A stretch of DNA of 64,000 nucleotides from Bugula neritina (lineage: Eukaryota; Bryozoa; Gymnolaemata; Cheilostomatida; Bugulidae). The notes beneath the pieces were generated by a model, which searched no databases, was not told the origin of the DNA, and saw only the letters and a list, made by a program, of their open reading frames with translations. The first letter of the stretch is position 1. Each line of letters starts with the position of its first letter. The stretch covers positions 2,945,001 through 3,009,000 of the forward strand of contig OZ037769.1 in the NCBI GenBank assembly GCA_964035545.1, written 5' to 3'. Both the position numbers and the translations under genes were made by a program. Below are positions 1-17,430 of this stretch, one piece after another.

Positions 1-1842
1 GGGGTCTGGGTAGGCCAAGATGGGCGCCGTTAGGAGGCAGCCCTTGAGGCGGTCGAACGCTTCTTGTTCGACTGGGGTCCACTGCCACGTCACTCCCTTT
101 GCGGTAAGCCGGTTTAAAGGCTGGGCTATGCCCGCAAAGTCTGGTATGTATTGCCTGTAATACCCTACCAGCCCCAAGAAAGCCCGGAGTCCGGTCAAGT
201 CTTGGGGGGTGACCCAGTCTTCTACTGCCCGTACCTTTTCGGGATCCGTTGCCACGCCGTTTCGACCGACAACGTGCCCCAGGTACTTGACCTCCGGCTG
301 CAACAGAGCGCACTTGGAAGGTTTGAGCTTAAGACCGGCACCTCGGAGTCTCTCGAAAACCTCCTGCAGACGACTGACATGTGTCTCGAAGTCTGGAGAG
401 ATTACGATGACATCATCGAGGTAGACCAGCAGTGTCTTCCAATGGAGTCCGCTAAGGACTTGTTCCATCAGCCTCTGGAAGGTGGCTGGGGCGGAGGTTA
501 ACCCGAAGGGCAGCACCTTCCACTTCCACAAACCGTCCCGTGTGATAAACGCCGCTTCCTCTTGGGCGTCGAGACTCAGAGGAACCTGCCAATAGCCGCT
601 TAGCAAGTCTAACGTACTGAAGTACTTGCTGCCGGCTAAGGCGTCCAATGACTCGTCAATACGAGGTAGAGGGTAGGCGTCCTGTATGGTTACGCTATTG
701 AGTTTGCGGTAGTCCACACAGAACCGCCAACTGCCGTCTTTCTTCCGGACCAGTACGACTGGCGAGCTCCACGCACTATGGGCGGGCTCTATCAGTCCCC
801 GGTCTAGAAGATCCCGTACTTGTCGGCTAACCTCTTTCTCTTTCTCCGGCCCCAGCCTGCGCGTGGGCTGCCGGACAGGGGCTGTCCCTGCAGTCAGCGG
901 TATTTCGTGTCTGACAATTCCAGTCAGTCCCACGTCATGCTCTCCGCTGCTGAACACATCACCGTAGTCGCGTAGTAACTTGGCCATAGCTTGGCGTTCT
1001 CTGTTACTCGCGCAGCCGCCACTGGCTGTTTCGTATAACTCCCGGAGATGTGTTGGGACTGCCCCTCGTCCCTGAATAGGGTGTCGAGGGGGTGCCTCCG
1101 TCGCGTCACCCAGCGACGGGCCCACGTCCTTTTCCTGGACGGAATGGAACCGGCCCAGCATTGACCCAGCTGGGAGCTCAATGGGCTCGGTAAAGGGGTT
1201 GACGCACTGCACTAAGACCTCCCCTCGTTCAGTTAGTCGGTTTAAACTACTGGCGAGTTGGATCTTTTCGTGCGTGCTTTCAACGACCCCGAGCCTGGCT
1301 ATCTGGTTGCTGTTCACTCGGCAGTGGATAGTAGCTCTGGAGCGTCCGGGTACGGTGCAGTTCCGAACTACCTGAACACCGCCCACCAGGGGACGCCCAA
1401 ACTTATCCACACAGGCGAGTTCTCGCCCGCCCATTAGCACCACCGACTTACTGAAATCTATTCGGCACTGGTGTTGCTTCAAGAAGGGCATTCCGAGGAT
1501 AGCATCTTCTTCCAGTTGACCTATGACAAAGGTCTCCTGTACAGCCTGATCTCGGACACGCCCAGGGAGCTCGATAATACCATAAAAGGGGATACATGAC
1601 CCGTCTGCCAGGGTGCCATGTTCCCCAGTATACGGTCGTACTCTATCCCTGTCCCGGCGGGGCAGTGCCTCAAAGACTCTACGACTGAGAAGGTTGGTAG
1701 TACACCCGGAGTCGAGCAGGAAAGTGACGGCGTTGCCGGCCACCTTTCCGGGTAGGAAATAGCTCTCTCCATGTGGTTGTACTTTCACCCCCCCGCATGT
1801 GCTGTCCTGGTTTGACAGGACGGCGGGGGTTTCACCCGTGGT
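1..1842 (-). CDS. pol: Gypsy pol: aspartic protease and reverse transcriptase (partial)
   Basis: An uninterrupted minus-strand frame runs from a stop at 1843-1845 to the left edge. Near 1725-1705 it encodes a retropepsin active site read as LLDSG, with DSG instead of the commoner DTG. The RT follows: the WRFCVDYRKLN region near 725-690, LPFGLTSAPATFQRLM near 510-460, the catalytic YLDD at about 423-412, and the connection motif VGYYRQYI near 165-145. These motifs are diagnostic of Ty3/gypsy pol. RNase H and integrase would lie beyond position 1. The frame differs from gag by two shifts. It is an ordinary transposon polymerase, and the intact reading over 600 codons suggests a fairly young copy. 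Confidence 0.92.
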
Positions 1843-2086
1843 TTACGGGGCTTCCGGCGGCGAGGTTGGTGCCGGCGGGGTTTGGGCCTCTCCACTGGGC
1901 CTTCCGGCTCCATTTCAGTGGCGGGCTCCTCTTCCCGAGGTAACCGGTGAAACCGGTTAGCGAGTGGCAGGGAGAAGGTACTGGGCCGTTGTGCGGGCCT
2001 ACTAGTCTTGCGTGGTACCTGCCACTCGGGTGGAATGTTCCGCCGTGTCCGTACGGACAAACGACGGCGCGTTCCACCATACTCCT
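1785..2086 (-). pseudogene. Gag C-terminal zinc-knuckle/basic linker in a shifted frame
   Basis: Between the end of the gag frame (2087) and the start of the pol frame (1842) the minus strand carries a third frame with an open stretch from 2060 to 1785. It is rich in Arg, Pro and Lys, as expected of a nucleocapsid tail. A CCHC-like zinc-knuckle remnant (Cys, Gly, His spacing) sits near 2135-2090 but is split between frames. A run of six G on the minus strand (1789-1794) lies where this frame meets pol. The shifts may be mutations, assembly indels, or translational frameshift sites; the sequence alone does not decide. Confidence 0.6.
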
Positions 2087-2953
2087 TTAGTTGCGGCCCG
2101 CGGGGAGGAAGTGTGTCCGCGGGCCGTGACAGTTTAACGCCCCCTGGTATTGGGGTCGTCCTTTCTGTCCCTGGTCCTGATCAGCGCTACTCCAGCCCTG
2201 CCCCACAGATGTTGGGGGCATCCGTAAGGCCTGACCGGGGCCAGCACCGGCCAGAATGGTTACCAATTGTCCCAGCATCTCTATCATGCGGTCCACTTCG
2301 GCTTCCAGCGGGAGGGCTTCGGAGCCTGTCGTAGCCCTGGCAGCGCTGACTCCAACTACTGGGGGGTTCCTTTGTGCTCGATGCATTTGGGTAGCCAACA
2401 GGTAAGCTTCTCCAGCCTTCAGGGCATCCTCTATTCTGGTTATCCCTTTAGCTCGTAGGTGATGGTCTAGGCCCAGGTCGTTTAGGGACTGGACAAAGGC
2501 GTCATAGGTGTAACGCTCTTGGTGTTGTGCTGGCAGATCGCTATATGCAATCTGCGCCAGCTTCTTCACCGTCGCGGCATGTTCTTGCAGCGAGGTCCGC
2601 GGGGTGCGGCACAATCTCTCCAGCTTGGTCCTAGCGTCTATGACGGAGGTGCCAAAACGGGCCCGCAGCGCAGCCAGTATGCCGTCTACGTCCGTTCCCA
2701 CTCCGTACGGCTTGGCTTGCTCCGTCACCGCTCTCCGCAATTGAATGAGGGCCACTCTATGCGGCCATTGAGCAACTTCCATTACCTCTCTAAATTCTTG
2801 TATAAATTGTTCGACATCTTCCGACCCAGTAAAGGTGGGAGCTTTCAAGCAATGTCTATAAGCTTCTTCTCCTTCACGATTCACAGGATTAACAGCATTT
2901 CTACGCTCACCTTCTACTGGGGGTGGTTGCATTCTAGCATTTTCAGTCTCCAT
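2087..2953 (-). CDS. gag: Gypsy Gag polyprotein (capsid part)
   Basis: A 288-codon minus-strand frame starts only 14 nt after the primer binding site, as expected for the first ORF of a gypsy element. Residues roughly 30-180 have the helical retrotransposon-Gag layout (PTFTGSEDVEQFIQEF, then a region with RLCRTPRTSLQEHA and YSDLPAQHQERY). The C-terminal third is Ala/Gly/Pro-rich and ends in the broken zinc knuckle. It would package the element RNA into cytoplasmic particles. The stop at 2087 probably lies within the nucleocapsid, so the natural product is expected to be longer. Confidence 0.85.
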   Translation of the reverse strand: METENARMQPPPVEGERRNAVNPVNREGEEAYRHCLKAPTFTGSEDVEQFIQEFREVMEVAQWPHRVALIQLRRAVTEQAKPYGVGTDVDGILAALRARFGTSVIDARTKLERLCRTPRTSLQEHAATVKKLAQIAYSDLPAQHQERYTYDAFVQSLNDLGLDHHLRAKGITRIEDALKAGEAYLLATQMHRAQRNPPVVGVSAARATTGSEALPLEAEVDRMIEMLGQLVTILAGAGPGQALRMPPTSVGQGWSSADQDQGQKGRPQYQGALNCHGPRTHFLPAGRN

Positions 2954-2967
2954 CTTTGATATACACT

Positions 2968-2985
2968 ATCCCACCGCTGCCACCA
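2968..2985 (-). other. Retrotransposon primer binding site (tRNA-Leu type)
   Basis: On the minus strand the 18 nt TGGTGGCAGCGGTGGGAT lie one nucleotide after the LTR end. They are the exact complement of a tRNA 3' end ATCCCACCGCTGCCA plus CCA. That is the acceptor/T-arm end known for animal tRNA-Leu (AAG/UAG class). The identity of the tRNA is from memory of the family. Confidence 0.85.
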
Positions 2986-2986
2986 C

Positions 2987-3312
2987 TGTTATAATTTTCA
3001 GATTTAGGGTCGATGTGCCACCAAGAGAGTCTATTTATCACTAGAGAAACTTCACCAGTTAAGTCGAGTAGATATCGTTATATTTAATACAAGAATACAT
3101 AATAAAAGTCCAATGTACAACAGTAATGATACGCACGTCTATTTAGTTCACAGCACTATCCTCAACTGAGCTAGTAGCGCGAAGCGGCTACTATTACTTA
3201 TAAAACAGCTTAGCTAATTGGCTAATACATTGTTCCGGGTCAATACGCAACCTTGCGTATTGTGTTGCTGGTAGCTCCACGAGCCACCACAATATGCTAA
3301 ACACATATAACA
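2987..3312 (-). repeat. 5' LTR of the gypsy element
   Basis: About 326 bp bounded by short inverted ends (TGTTATA at 2987 and TATAACA ending at 3312), that is TG...CA ends in the minus-strand orientation. It is placed correctly one base upstream of the primer binding site. The partner LTR is off the window, so the boundary rests on the terminal inverted repeat and primer-site position only. The flanking target-site copy would begin at 3313. Confidence 0.75.
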
Positions 3313-5590
3313 ACAAATACAATACTCATAGCTACAAGTACATATCTATAAGTTCATTGATTTTCAACAATTTTTTTGCTAAATAGATACATTTTCAGGT
3401 TTACAAAATTATGAGCATCATCATGAAGATGATAATTGAAAATGATCATTATGATAATAAAACATCACGTGATGATTTAATTTTTATTTTATTAAATTTA
3501 ATTATTAGCATTATAATTATTCAATCAGGACGATTGTTTAGTTCTAATTCTTAAAAAAAAATAACAAGCAAATACTATGATTTGGTACTTTGTGAGAGTA
3601 GAACGTTTTTGGTGGCAGTGATAGGTGATGTTGGCTCCATTCTAATTCTGATTGCTAACTGTCGGTTGATCAATTGCCCTTGGTAGTCATGGCGCTTGCA
3701 AAACAAAAAAAAATGGAAACTCGTTGAATGAATTTAATAGGTAATTCTGTCAGCTATTCTAATTGGATAAAAGACTGTAAGCTAGTTTTCTAAGCGAACT
3801 ATTTTATCGGGTTCACTGACAAATAAACGATATAACTATCGTCGTACACTTTATGAAGGTGAGGGTTATTAGAAACGTTTCAACTGTTGTGTTCCAATTT
3901 CGTCAGGCAAGTTCATGTTGTGAAAAAAAGGTATAACATTCAAGTTTCCAACCATATATGTTCATTTACCAAGTATCTTGTAGACTGTAAGCTTCATTTT
4001 TTGATTTTAAACGCTATATTGGACATTTTATTGCTCTTTATTGGTAAGTTGCTGGTGAATAAGAATTTAAATTAGACCAAGCTGAAGCTGAAAGTAAAAC
4101 TTAAAATTTAGTTCAACTTTTAACTTTAACTTTAGTTTCAAAACTAACGCTAAGAGTAAGACATTTAGACTTTGTGTTACTACGAGTATCACACAGTAAC
4201 TGTAAGTCTTAAAGTTAAGCTTCAAATTATTTAATTTCTTTTTCATGTCGATATTAAACTCGATATTGTTGATCACTAAATATTAATATTTATAATTTGA
4301 ATTATAATAAATTTCAGAATCAATTCACTATTAGTATTACAGTATTAGTATTAGTATAAGTATTAGTATTACTATTACTATTAGTAATACAAATACAGTA
4401 TTAGTATCTAATATTAATAATAATTATAATAATATTAATTGTATATTTTTAATTTAATATTATATTTCAATTTATTCACGTTTAACTTTATTGTTATATT
4501 ATAATTTATGATTATAATAATTATGAAATTAAATATAATAATCAAATTATTAATAACAATAATGAATGAATAATCAATTTTATTGATAATATGAACTTGA
4601 ATGTCATACTGATCTTTTGAGTTATGACTGATGAGTTATATTTATGCTATAACTAATACTAATAGTAAAACCTTTAGGCCTAGTTATACTAATAATAGTA
4701 ATAGTAATACTAATACTAATAGTAACATGCGGGTTCTAAGACTAAGTTTTGGTTTACGCTAGTCTAAAGTGAATAGCTTTAAGTTTAGGTGATTACTATT
4801 AGTATTAGCTTTAATTGCATTACGATTATCATTATGATTAAGTGAGTATGACCATTGACTGTGAGTATCATTGTCAGTATCAGTATGATTATTGACTTAC
4901 CGAATTCTTGATACTCTGATATTATCACTAATTATTATGATTATGATTCAGATTCATAGTCATATTCACATTTTGCTTTGACTTGGGTTAATAATAAATA
5001 AGTTATGAATCAACGTGATATTTGACCTTGTAGTTTTAGTCATACCCATTAGCCACTAGCTCTAGTAGTTGTAGGTATCATCCAAATAATTGAGTTATAA
5101 CCAAAGTGATACTCATACCCATACGAATAATGATAATGACATTTATGTTGACAATGATAGTAAACTAATACTATTATTTTCAGAATAGAAATTTTATTTA
5201 CTTTTAGCTCTATAAATTATTATGAATGATGTTTCATTAATGGTGTTAAAATAAATCATTAGAAAATTTAGATTTGCCGATCTACTATTATTAGTTTGAT
5301 GTATTCACTATAAACTAAAATAAATGCCAAATAAGAGTAATTGCTACTGGTCATGACTGTTACAACTATTATATTTTAGATAGTGTATTGTGAGTTGTAA
5401 TTCAGAACTGATTCAAGGCTAAAAAAAGATCCTCAAATTTCCTTTTCGGTTTCTGCTGATTAGTTTTTTACAACCTCTGATTGATTTATTTAAGTCAAGG
5501 ACCATATACTGTACTGACACAGGGTTGATTGCAGTGCAGCTACACTGTCAAGAGTTTGGAGGTATTGCTTAGTAGTATAATGAATTTGTG
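3313..5590. other. AT-rich low-complexity spacer upstream of ELOF1
   Basis: No credible gene is seen. From about 4070 to 5180 the sequence is built of permuted short words (TTAGTATTACT, AACTTTAACTTTAG, ATGATTATC) that are not a clean tandem repeat. The same style recurs near 15.7-16.7, 37.8-39.8 and 54.2-55.0 kb. Confidence 0.6.
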
Positions 5591-5601
5591 CTTCTGTTTA
5601 T

Positions 5602-5690
5602 ATGTATCTGTGTATGTATATATCTGTGTATGTGTATATCTGTGTATGTGTATATCTGTGTATGTGTATATCTGTGTATATGTTTGTATG
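5602..5690. repeat. 16-bp tandem repeat (tgtgtatgtgtatatc)
   Basis: About five imperfect copies of a TG/TA-rich unit, ending about 105 bp upstream of the ELOF1 start codon. Confidence 0.85.
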
Positions 5691-5796
5691 TAGATATTTT
5701 TCTATATTTTCTTGGATTTATGTGGTCCTGCAGATACATGATTGTAAGCTTTCAAGCTTTTCCAGGTAGTTGATATCAGCCGGTAAACCCTCAGTC

Positions 5797-6389
5797 ATGG
5801 GTAGAAGGAAGAAGGCTAACAAGCCACCACCAAAACGAAAGGCTATTGAAGCCCTCGACACACAGTTTACTTGTCCATTCTGCAATCATGAGAAATCTTG
5901 TGAAGTTAAATTGTGAGTCTAGTTTCTAGTCTGGCTTCATTCATGACTTAATAATGACAAGTTTTAGGCGTCATTCAATGACTAATACATCATATTTCAA
6001 TAATTGTTCAATATTTTATGATTATTCAATACTTCAATAGTTGTTCAATATTTGATGATTGCAGAGAGAAGGCCAGGAACACGGGCGTTATTAGCTGCCG
6101 AGTCTGTTCAGAGAGTTTCCAGACTTCAATCAACTGTATCCTTTTCTAATTAATTATCTCTTCTGTATTAACATCCAATTAATATGTCCGATAGTTCATT
6201 CAACTGTTAGTATACGGGTAGATGTTAAATGTAGTTGTTAACGAATTTTAGTATAGACTTGAAGTTCACATTTATTATTGGGTTGTTGTGTAGAGTTGAT
6301 TTCCTTTACTCTGTTCGTGTGTAGATCTCTCTGAGGCTGTAGATGTCTATGCAGATTGGATAGATGCTTGTGAACAAGCAAACGCGTAG
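5797..6389 (+). CDS. ELOF1: Transcription elongation factor 1 homolog (3 exons)
   Basis: Exons 5797-5912, 6065-6135 and 6325-6389 join in frame into an 83-residue protein, the same length as human ELOF1. It starts [15 protein letters not shown], the basic tail typical of the family. Then come two CxxC zinc-ribbon half-sites ([10 protein letters not shown] near residues 26-35 and CRVC near 50-53) and the conserved acidic end [10 protein letters not shown]. Introns are GT-AG; junctions fall inside codons. ELOF1 rides on elongating RNA polymerase II in the nucleus and is known to act in transcription elongation and transcription-coupled repair. It is transcribed away from the spacer and faces ZnT7 tail to tail. 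Identity is essentially certain. Confidence 0.97.
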
Positions 6390-6560
6390 CATTAAACTCA
6401 TCACTAAAGTTCATGGACCAATAGCAGTGTGCTAGACAAAATACCGGCCAATAAACTCAATGGTACTAATTTGGAATAGATTATTAGTTAACAGAGGCTG
6501 TGTCTCAACAACTGATTTATATGAACTGACTCGTGTGTATCTTTACTGCTGGACTGGTGT

Positions 6561-6566
6561 AATAAA
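6561..6566 (+). terminator. Poly(A) signal AATAAA of ELOF1
   Basis: Canonical AATAAA 172 nt after the ELOF1 stop codon and the first such hexamer downstream. Confidence 0.6.
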
Positions 6567-8951
6567 TTGCCTTGGTAACAATATTACCTTTAACAATTAG
6601 CTGTGACAATATTATACTTAGCTACGATGTCTTTCTGTATGTTGCCAGCGGTTATAAAGTTATTTTGCAGAGGTTAGTTCATAACTATACAGTTTCTACC
6701 TTGTAGTCTTAATCTGTTTCGGTATATGTGTATATGTGCCTAGGAAAGACTATTTTGTTGGTGTCTGTTTGTAAAGATGAGAAAGATTTACACTAACAGC
6801 ACAGCTTTTGTACTCGGAAACTAGTATAAATTTCATTAAATTTGACTTCACAAAGTTTATTAGGAGTTGTCTTTCAAGGACGTCGTGTTCGCAGCAACAA
6901 ATAGAAAAGTGTTTTTAACCTAATTGAGAGCACTAATATTGACGTAGTTCTTGTTCATTTTTAAACATTTTGAATTACAAATGGTAAGTAACTACTAGAA
7001 AAGCTTTTAATTGAATATACAAAGTTCTAAACGACTTCCGTAGTAGATTTTTTGAAAAAAAGATGGTTGTAGCCACCTGGCCATTGTTATTGTTATGGCA
7101 AGAAGTTGCGAGAAACACATTAACGCTGATCTTCCCAATCATCTTTACTGCAGTTTTATGATTTTGTTCCTAAGAATTGACAACTCCCAATAACCTTTGC
7201 AGAAGGCCTTTACATGAATTTAGTCTATTCCTGGTCATCCTTCAGTCATGTGTATATAATATAGGTATTGTCTGTACTATACTTATATGTTATTCATGTG
7301 TTGAACTAGCTTAATACCTATCAAGTTGCTTGTATTTAGTCCACCTACCCAATTAAAATATAGTTTTTATCTTTACTAGAGTTATAGATAACTTTTGCTA
7401 ATGGTTTATGCTTGTGTGATGAAAATACCTTCATTAGTTTATAATATGATGTAAATAGGTGAAATATATTGCAGTTGTCCAAAGTCATTGATTTATAACA
7501 ATATTTGCCAAATGCATATTTTGGAGGTTCTGTGAAATACAATTTCTTTGCAACAAATTAATTTGCTATTGGCGTTTTTATTTCAGTTTTAGAGAAACAA
7601 CGCAATACGAATATAATTGTTCACATTTGCTCATCCTATTAACACATCCAACTCAGTTTTATTCAATATACATCAAAGGTTTCTAAAAAATAGAAGCCTG
7701 CAGTCTCAAAGATATTAATGCAAGGTCAAAAAAAGAATTCCTTACACCCTTGCTAGAAATTTTAACAGGTTATTGCCAGTTAGTTTGTAAATACTTGAAT
7801 GTTACTGTAACCAATAGTAGCTCATCTCCAGATTTTGGGTAAACCAAGCCAATTCCCTTTCCTCACAAGGTAGGAATCCTGCTTGTAGCTGAGGTATGTC
7901 GCAGATATATTTTCAAGTGGTGAATAAAGTGAGGGAGATATAGGTCAATGACCCAAATAATACCTTTGAACTTTTTTAAAATATAGACTTTATAGTCTTA
8001 TCATGCAAATAACAGTATGACAAATCACTGAGTATCTAATCGTACCAAGAAGTTGCCGGGAGTTTTAAATAAAATTATATTTAGAAAGTAAAAGAATTTT
8101 TAAAATAAAATTGAACTATTTATTTCTTGTATTTGAAAATCAATTTGATGAACTATACATCAACAAAAATGTATCAATTAGCAGATCACAATCTAAAAAA
8201 TACGAATTAAAGAACATATTTAAAACTTTTGTCATTATTGTCAATCAGAAACTTTTGTTGGAATATCTTAATACTGCAGAAACCAAAATTTTGGTGCCCA
8301 GAACGTCTTAAGTATAAAATATAACAGCAATGCTGTTTTGTCTATAAATTAATAATCAAATTTGTCTATAGATTTCAAAAATGCAAAATTCAACACATTC
8401 TCTAAAAGCCAAAAAAATCAGATGAAATCAAACTTAACTCAGTAAGTCATCGCATATTGCAATAACTACTTATAGTAATTAATATTTGCTTATTAAAACA
8501 GATCCATCAAGTGAAACGAATTTAGCCAAATGATTTTAGATTGAAGCCCAGCAGTGAAGGACTTTGACAATTTGAATATCAAACTTGGGACGGACAAAAT
8601 ACAGCATTTCTTAAGACAGACGTTTACATTTGAAGATAACTAGTTCATGCTAACTTACATTTGATACGCAAATAACAGCCAACAGGAAAAACTTCAATAA
8701 AATAAACCTAGCACCCTACAATCCGTGATTTATCATAACACAAGACGAAGATAAAAACAATAAACAGCGATTTTATAGAAAATTTCACTTAGTAAACGTA
8801 GATCATATATTGCGAAAATCACTGTACATTAAAAACATACATAGTTTAATTAAAATATATATATGTATGACATGACTTAGAATATACAAGTATATTGAAT
8901 GCCTTTAAGTTTAAGCTGTGTCACAGATAAGAAGGTACAGACTATAGTTCC
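6567..8951. other. Convergent intergenic region, ELOF1 to ZnT7
   Basis: AT-rich unique sequence. Short open frames at 7345-7542 and 8111-8311 have no coding character that I can recognise. The right part should include the 3' UTR of the minus-strand zinc transporter. Confidence 0.5.
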
Positions 8952-15277
<6,326 letters not shown>

Positions 15278-17430
15278 ATTAAAACTAGATGACTGTCAAC
15301 TGGTTAATTATAAGCTCCCACCACACCTTTGGTAATGAAATTTCCTAAAAGAAGAGATTTTAAAACATATACCATTGAGCATCATTTTGACCAAACAAAG
15401 TGAAAGTATGTATGCAAGTCAGTAGGTGTATATGTGTATAGTGTATATGTTTTAAAACACATTATTCCAAACTAGCATATTGTTAAGCCTGTTACAAGAG
15501 CAATGAACAATTTATATCATCACTCAAAATTATAACACAAATTAAAATTTTTGTTTTTAAATATTTATATCCATATCATTTATTATGAACTAACTACAAT
15601 TACTTTTCTCTTAAATTCCATAAAATAAAAGTTACAATATTACCTTTTTCTTTATAAAAGTGAAGTCCAATGATAAAGTTATAAACTTAAACTTGAAGTT
15701 AATTCATATCATTATTATCAGGATAATGTGTTACTATTAGTATTATATTTGTATGAACATTACCATCGTGATCATCAAACTAGAACTCAATATAATAAAC
15801 GTAAGTAATTCAGATTGAAACTGGACTTTTTGTATGCATGAAGCTCAAATACTTGTTACATGCTGCTGATAAGCATCAATATGATCAATATGAACATAAC
15901 CATGAGTAAAATGTTCATTTTGATGTCTGAATAAAGCTTGCCTTATTTTGGTTTTCATTTTCACCTTTAAAATGATATGTCAAATTTCGATTCAATAATA
16001 TTATTATTAATTAGAATAAACTCAATTACTGAAATTTATCATCTAATTTTACTATTAATATTTAGTCTAACTCTAACTTCAAGCATGTTCAACTAGTTCA
16101 CCCGTGATAGTTTCTGATTGCCTTTCACTTTAACTAAGCAAAGTAAAAGTGTAACCCTAACTGATACTGAGTATCATAATAATGAATAATCATAATTCAT
16201 CACTGTTTTATCAGTCATCACTGTGATCACATTGACATTCACTGTGAGTGTGCGTGTCTCATCACTCATGATTATCAATATCATTACCACTATCACTATG
16301 ACTTGAGTATGAGTATTAGTATTACATTAACTTTAAGTGATTAACATTGACTATCAGTATCACAATCGCTATGATTATGAGACCATCACTATTAAGTATG
16401 ATTTATTGATTAGCATTATCAAGTGATTATCATTATGACTATGAGTATGACTATCGTCTGACTATCGATAATCATAATGATTAGTGATAATGATAATCGT
16501 CCATCACTATGACTATCACTATCAGTATCACTATCAGTATCACTACGAGGTCGAGTGCGACGATGACTATCCGTATCACTATGACTATGCCATGCGAATA
16601 GTTCTAGTATAAATATTACTATTAGTACTATTACTAATAGCAATAGTGATAGCAATACTAATAGTAATAATGTAACAGTAATACTAATAGTAATAGTAGT
16701 ATTAATATAAAAGTCATTACGATTTATTTTCACTCGGGTTCGGGAAACGTGTCGAGCTCGGATACAGATAGGGGTTCGTTTTTCTTCTCTCCCATCTTAC
16801 CTCTTATTGCTACTCCCATCTATTTATTGTTGCTTTCGACAAATTTCATTTAAAAAATAAAATTCTTTATAAATACTTTTAAAAACTAAATTGTGTAATT
16901 TATCATTTATTCAAATTTATTTACATTATTTTGGTTTTGTAAAGATGGGTAATTAATGATTTTGGATCCGGTACTGTCAAACATTTTCGTAAGGTCAAGG
17001 TTTCCAAGGCACTAAACTGGAAGGGATTCCAATTCAGTGTTTAGAACGTAGACGTTTTTTGTGCGGGTGTATTTTTAGAGCCCCGTTGTAACTTTAATAT
17101 ATATTCAACGGTCACTAGTCTAAACCTTTTCTGCATACAATTCCATCACCATAAATATTAACATAGTAAAATAATACAGTAAAAATTGGATAACACTAGA
17201 AATGGAATAGATAATTTATATTTTAGTGCTTTTGATTTTCTTTGATTTTAAAAACCAGTTCCAATTTAACAAATGCATTCACTTTCAGCTTAAATTTAAT
17301 CTGCCTTTTTTATGTTTTGATACGATTATTATTAAGTTTAAGTCTTACAGTTAGTGTTACTTTAACTTTTACTCACTGTCTAAGTTTTTGTTTTAGGTGT
17401 GACTATAGGGGATTCTGGTTGATTTATTCA
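15278..17430. other. Head-to-head 5' flank of ZnT7 and NADK2, cryptically simple sequence
   Basis: No coding region. Between about 15650 and 16740 the DNA is a mosaic of TAT/CAT/AGT/ACT words (TATCACTATCAGTATCAC, ATTACTATTAGTACTATT) without a fixed period. The ends nearer each gene are ordinary AT-rich DNA. Both promoters must lie here; no TATA box stands out. Confidence 0.6.

Larger units (their letters stand above)
1..3312 (-). mobile_element. Ty3/gypsy LTR retrotransposon, 5' part (3' part off window)
   Basis: Read on the minus strand the order is 5' LTR (3312-2987), primer binding site (2985-2968), gag (2953-2087), a zinc-knuckle/linker stretch, then protease and reverse transcriptase running off the left edge. 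The element is much richer in GC than the surrounding DNA, which marks it as an insertion. Protease before RT in one pol frame and the RT type (YLDD, VGYYRQYI) place it in Ty3/gypsy. Two frame changes between gag and pol suggest either programmed frameshifts or a decayed copy. RNase H, integrase and the 3' LTR are not in the window. Confidence 0.93.

Noticed and set aside
924-2334. Open frames antisense to or out of frame with the gypsy gag/pol
   Set aside because: They are shadows of GC-rich retrotransposon coding sequence with no domain of their own.
16419-16733. Asp/Ser/His-rich minus-strand open frame
   Set aside because: It is a translation of TATCAC-like simple sequence in the ZnT7/NADK2 spacer.
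17242-17430. Upstream start extending NADK2 by 63 residues
   Set aside because: The added segment is low-complexity translated spacer; the ATG at 17431 gives a typical presequence and family length.
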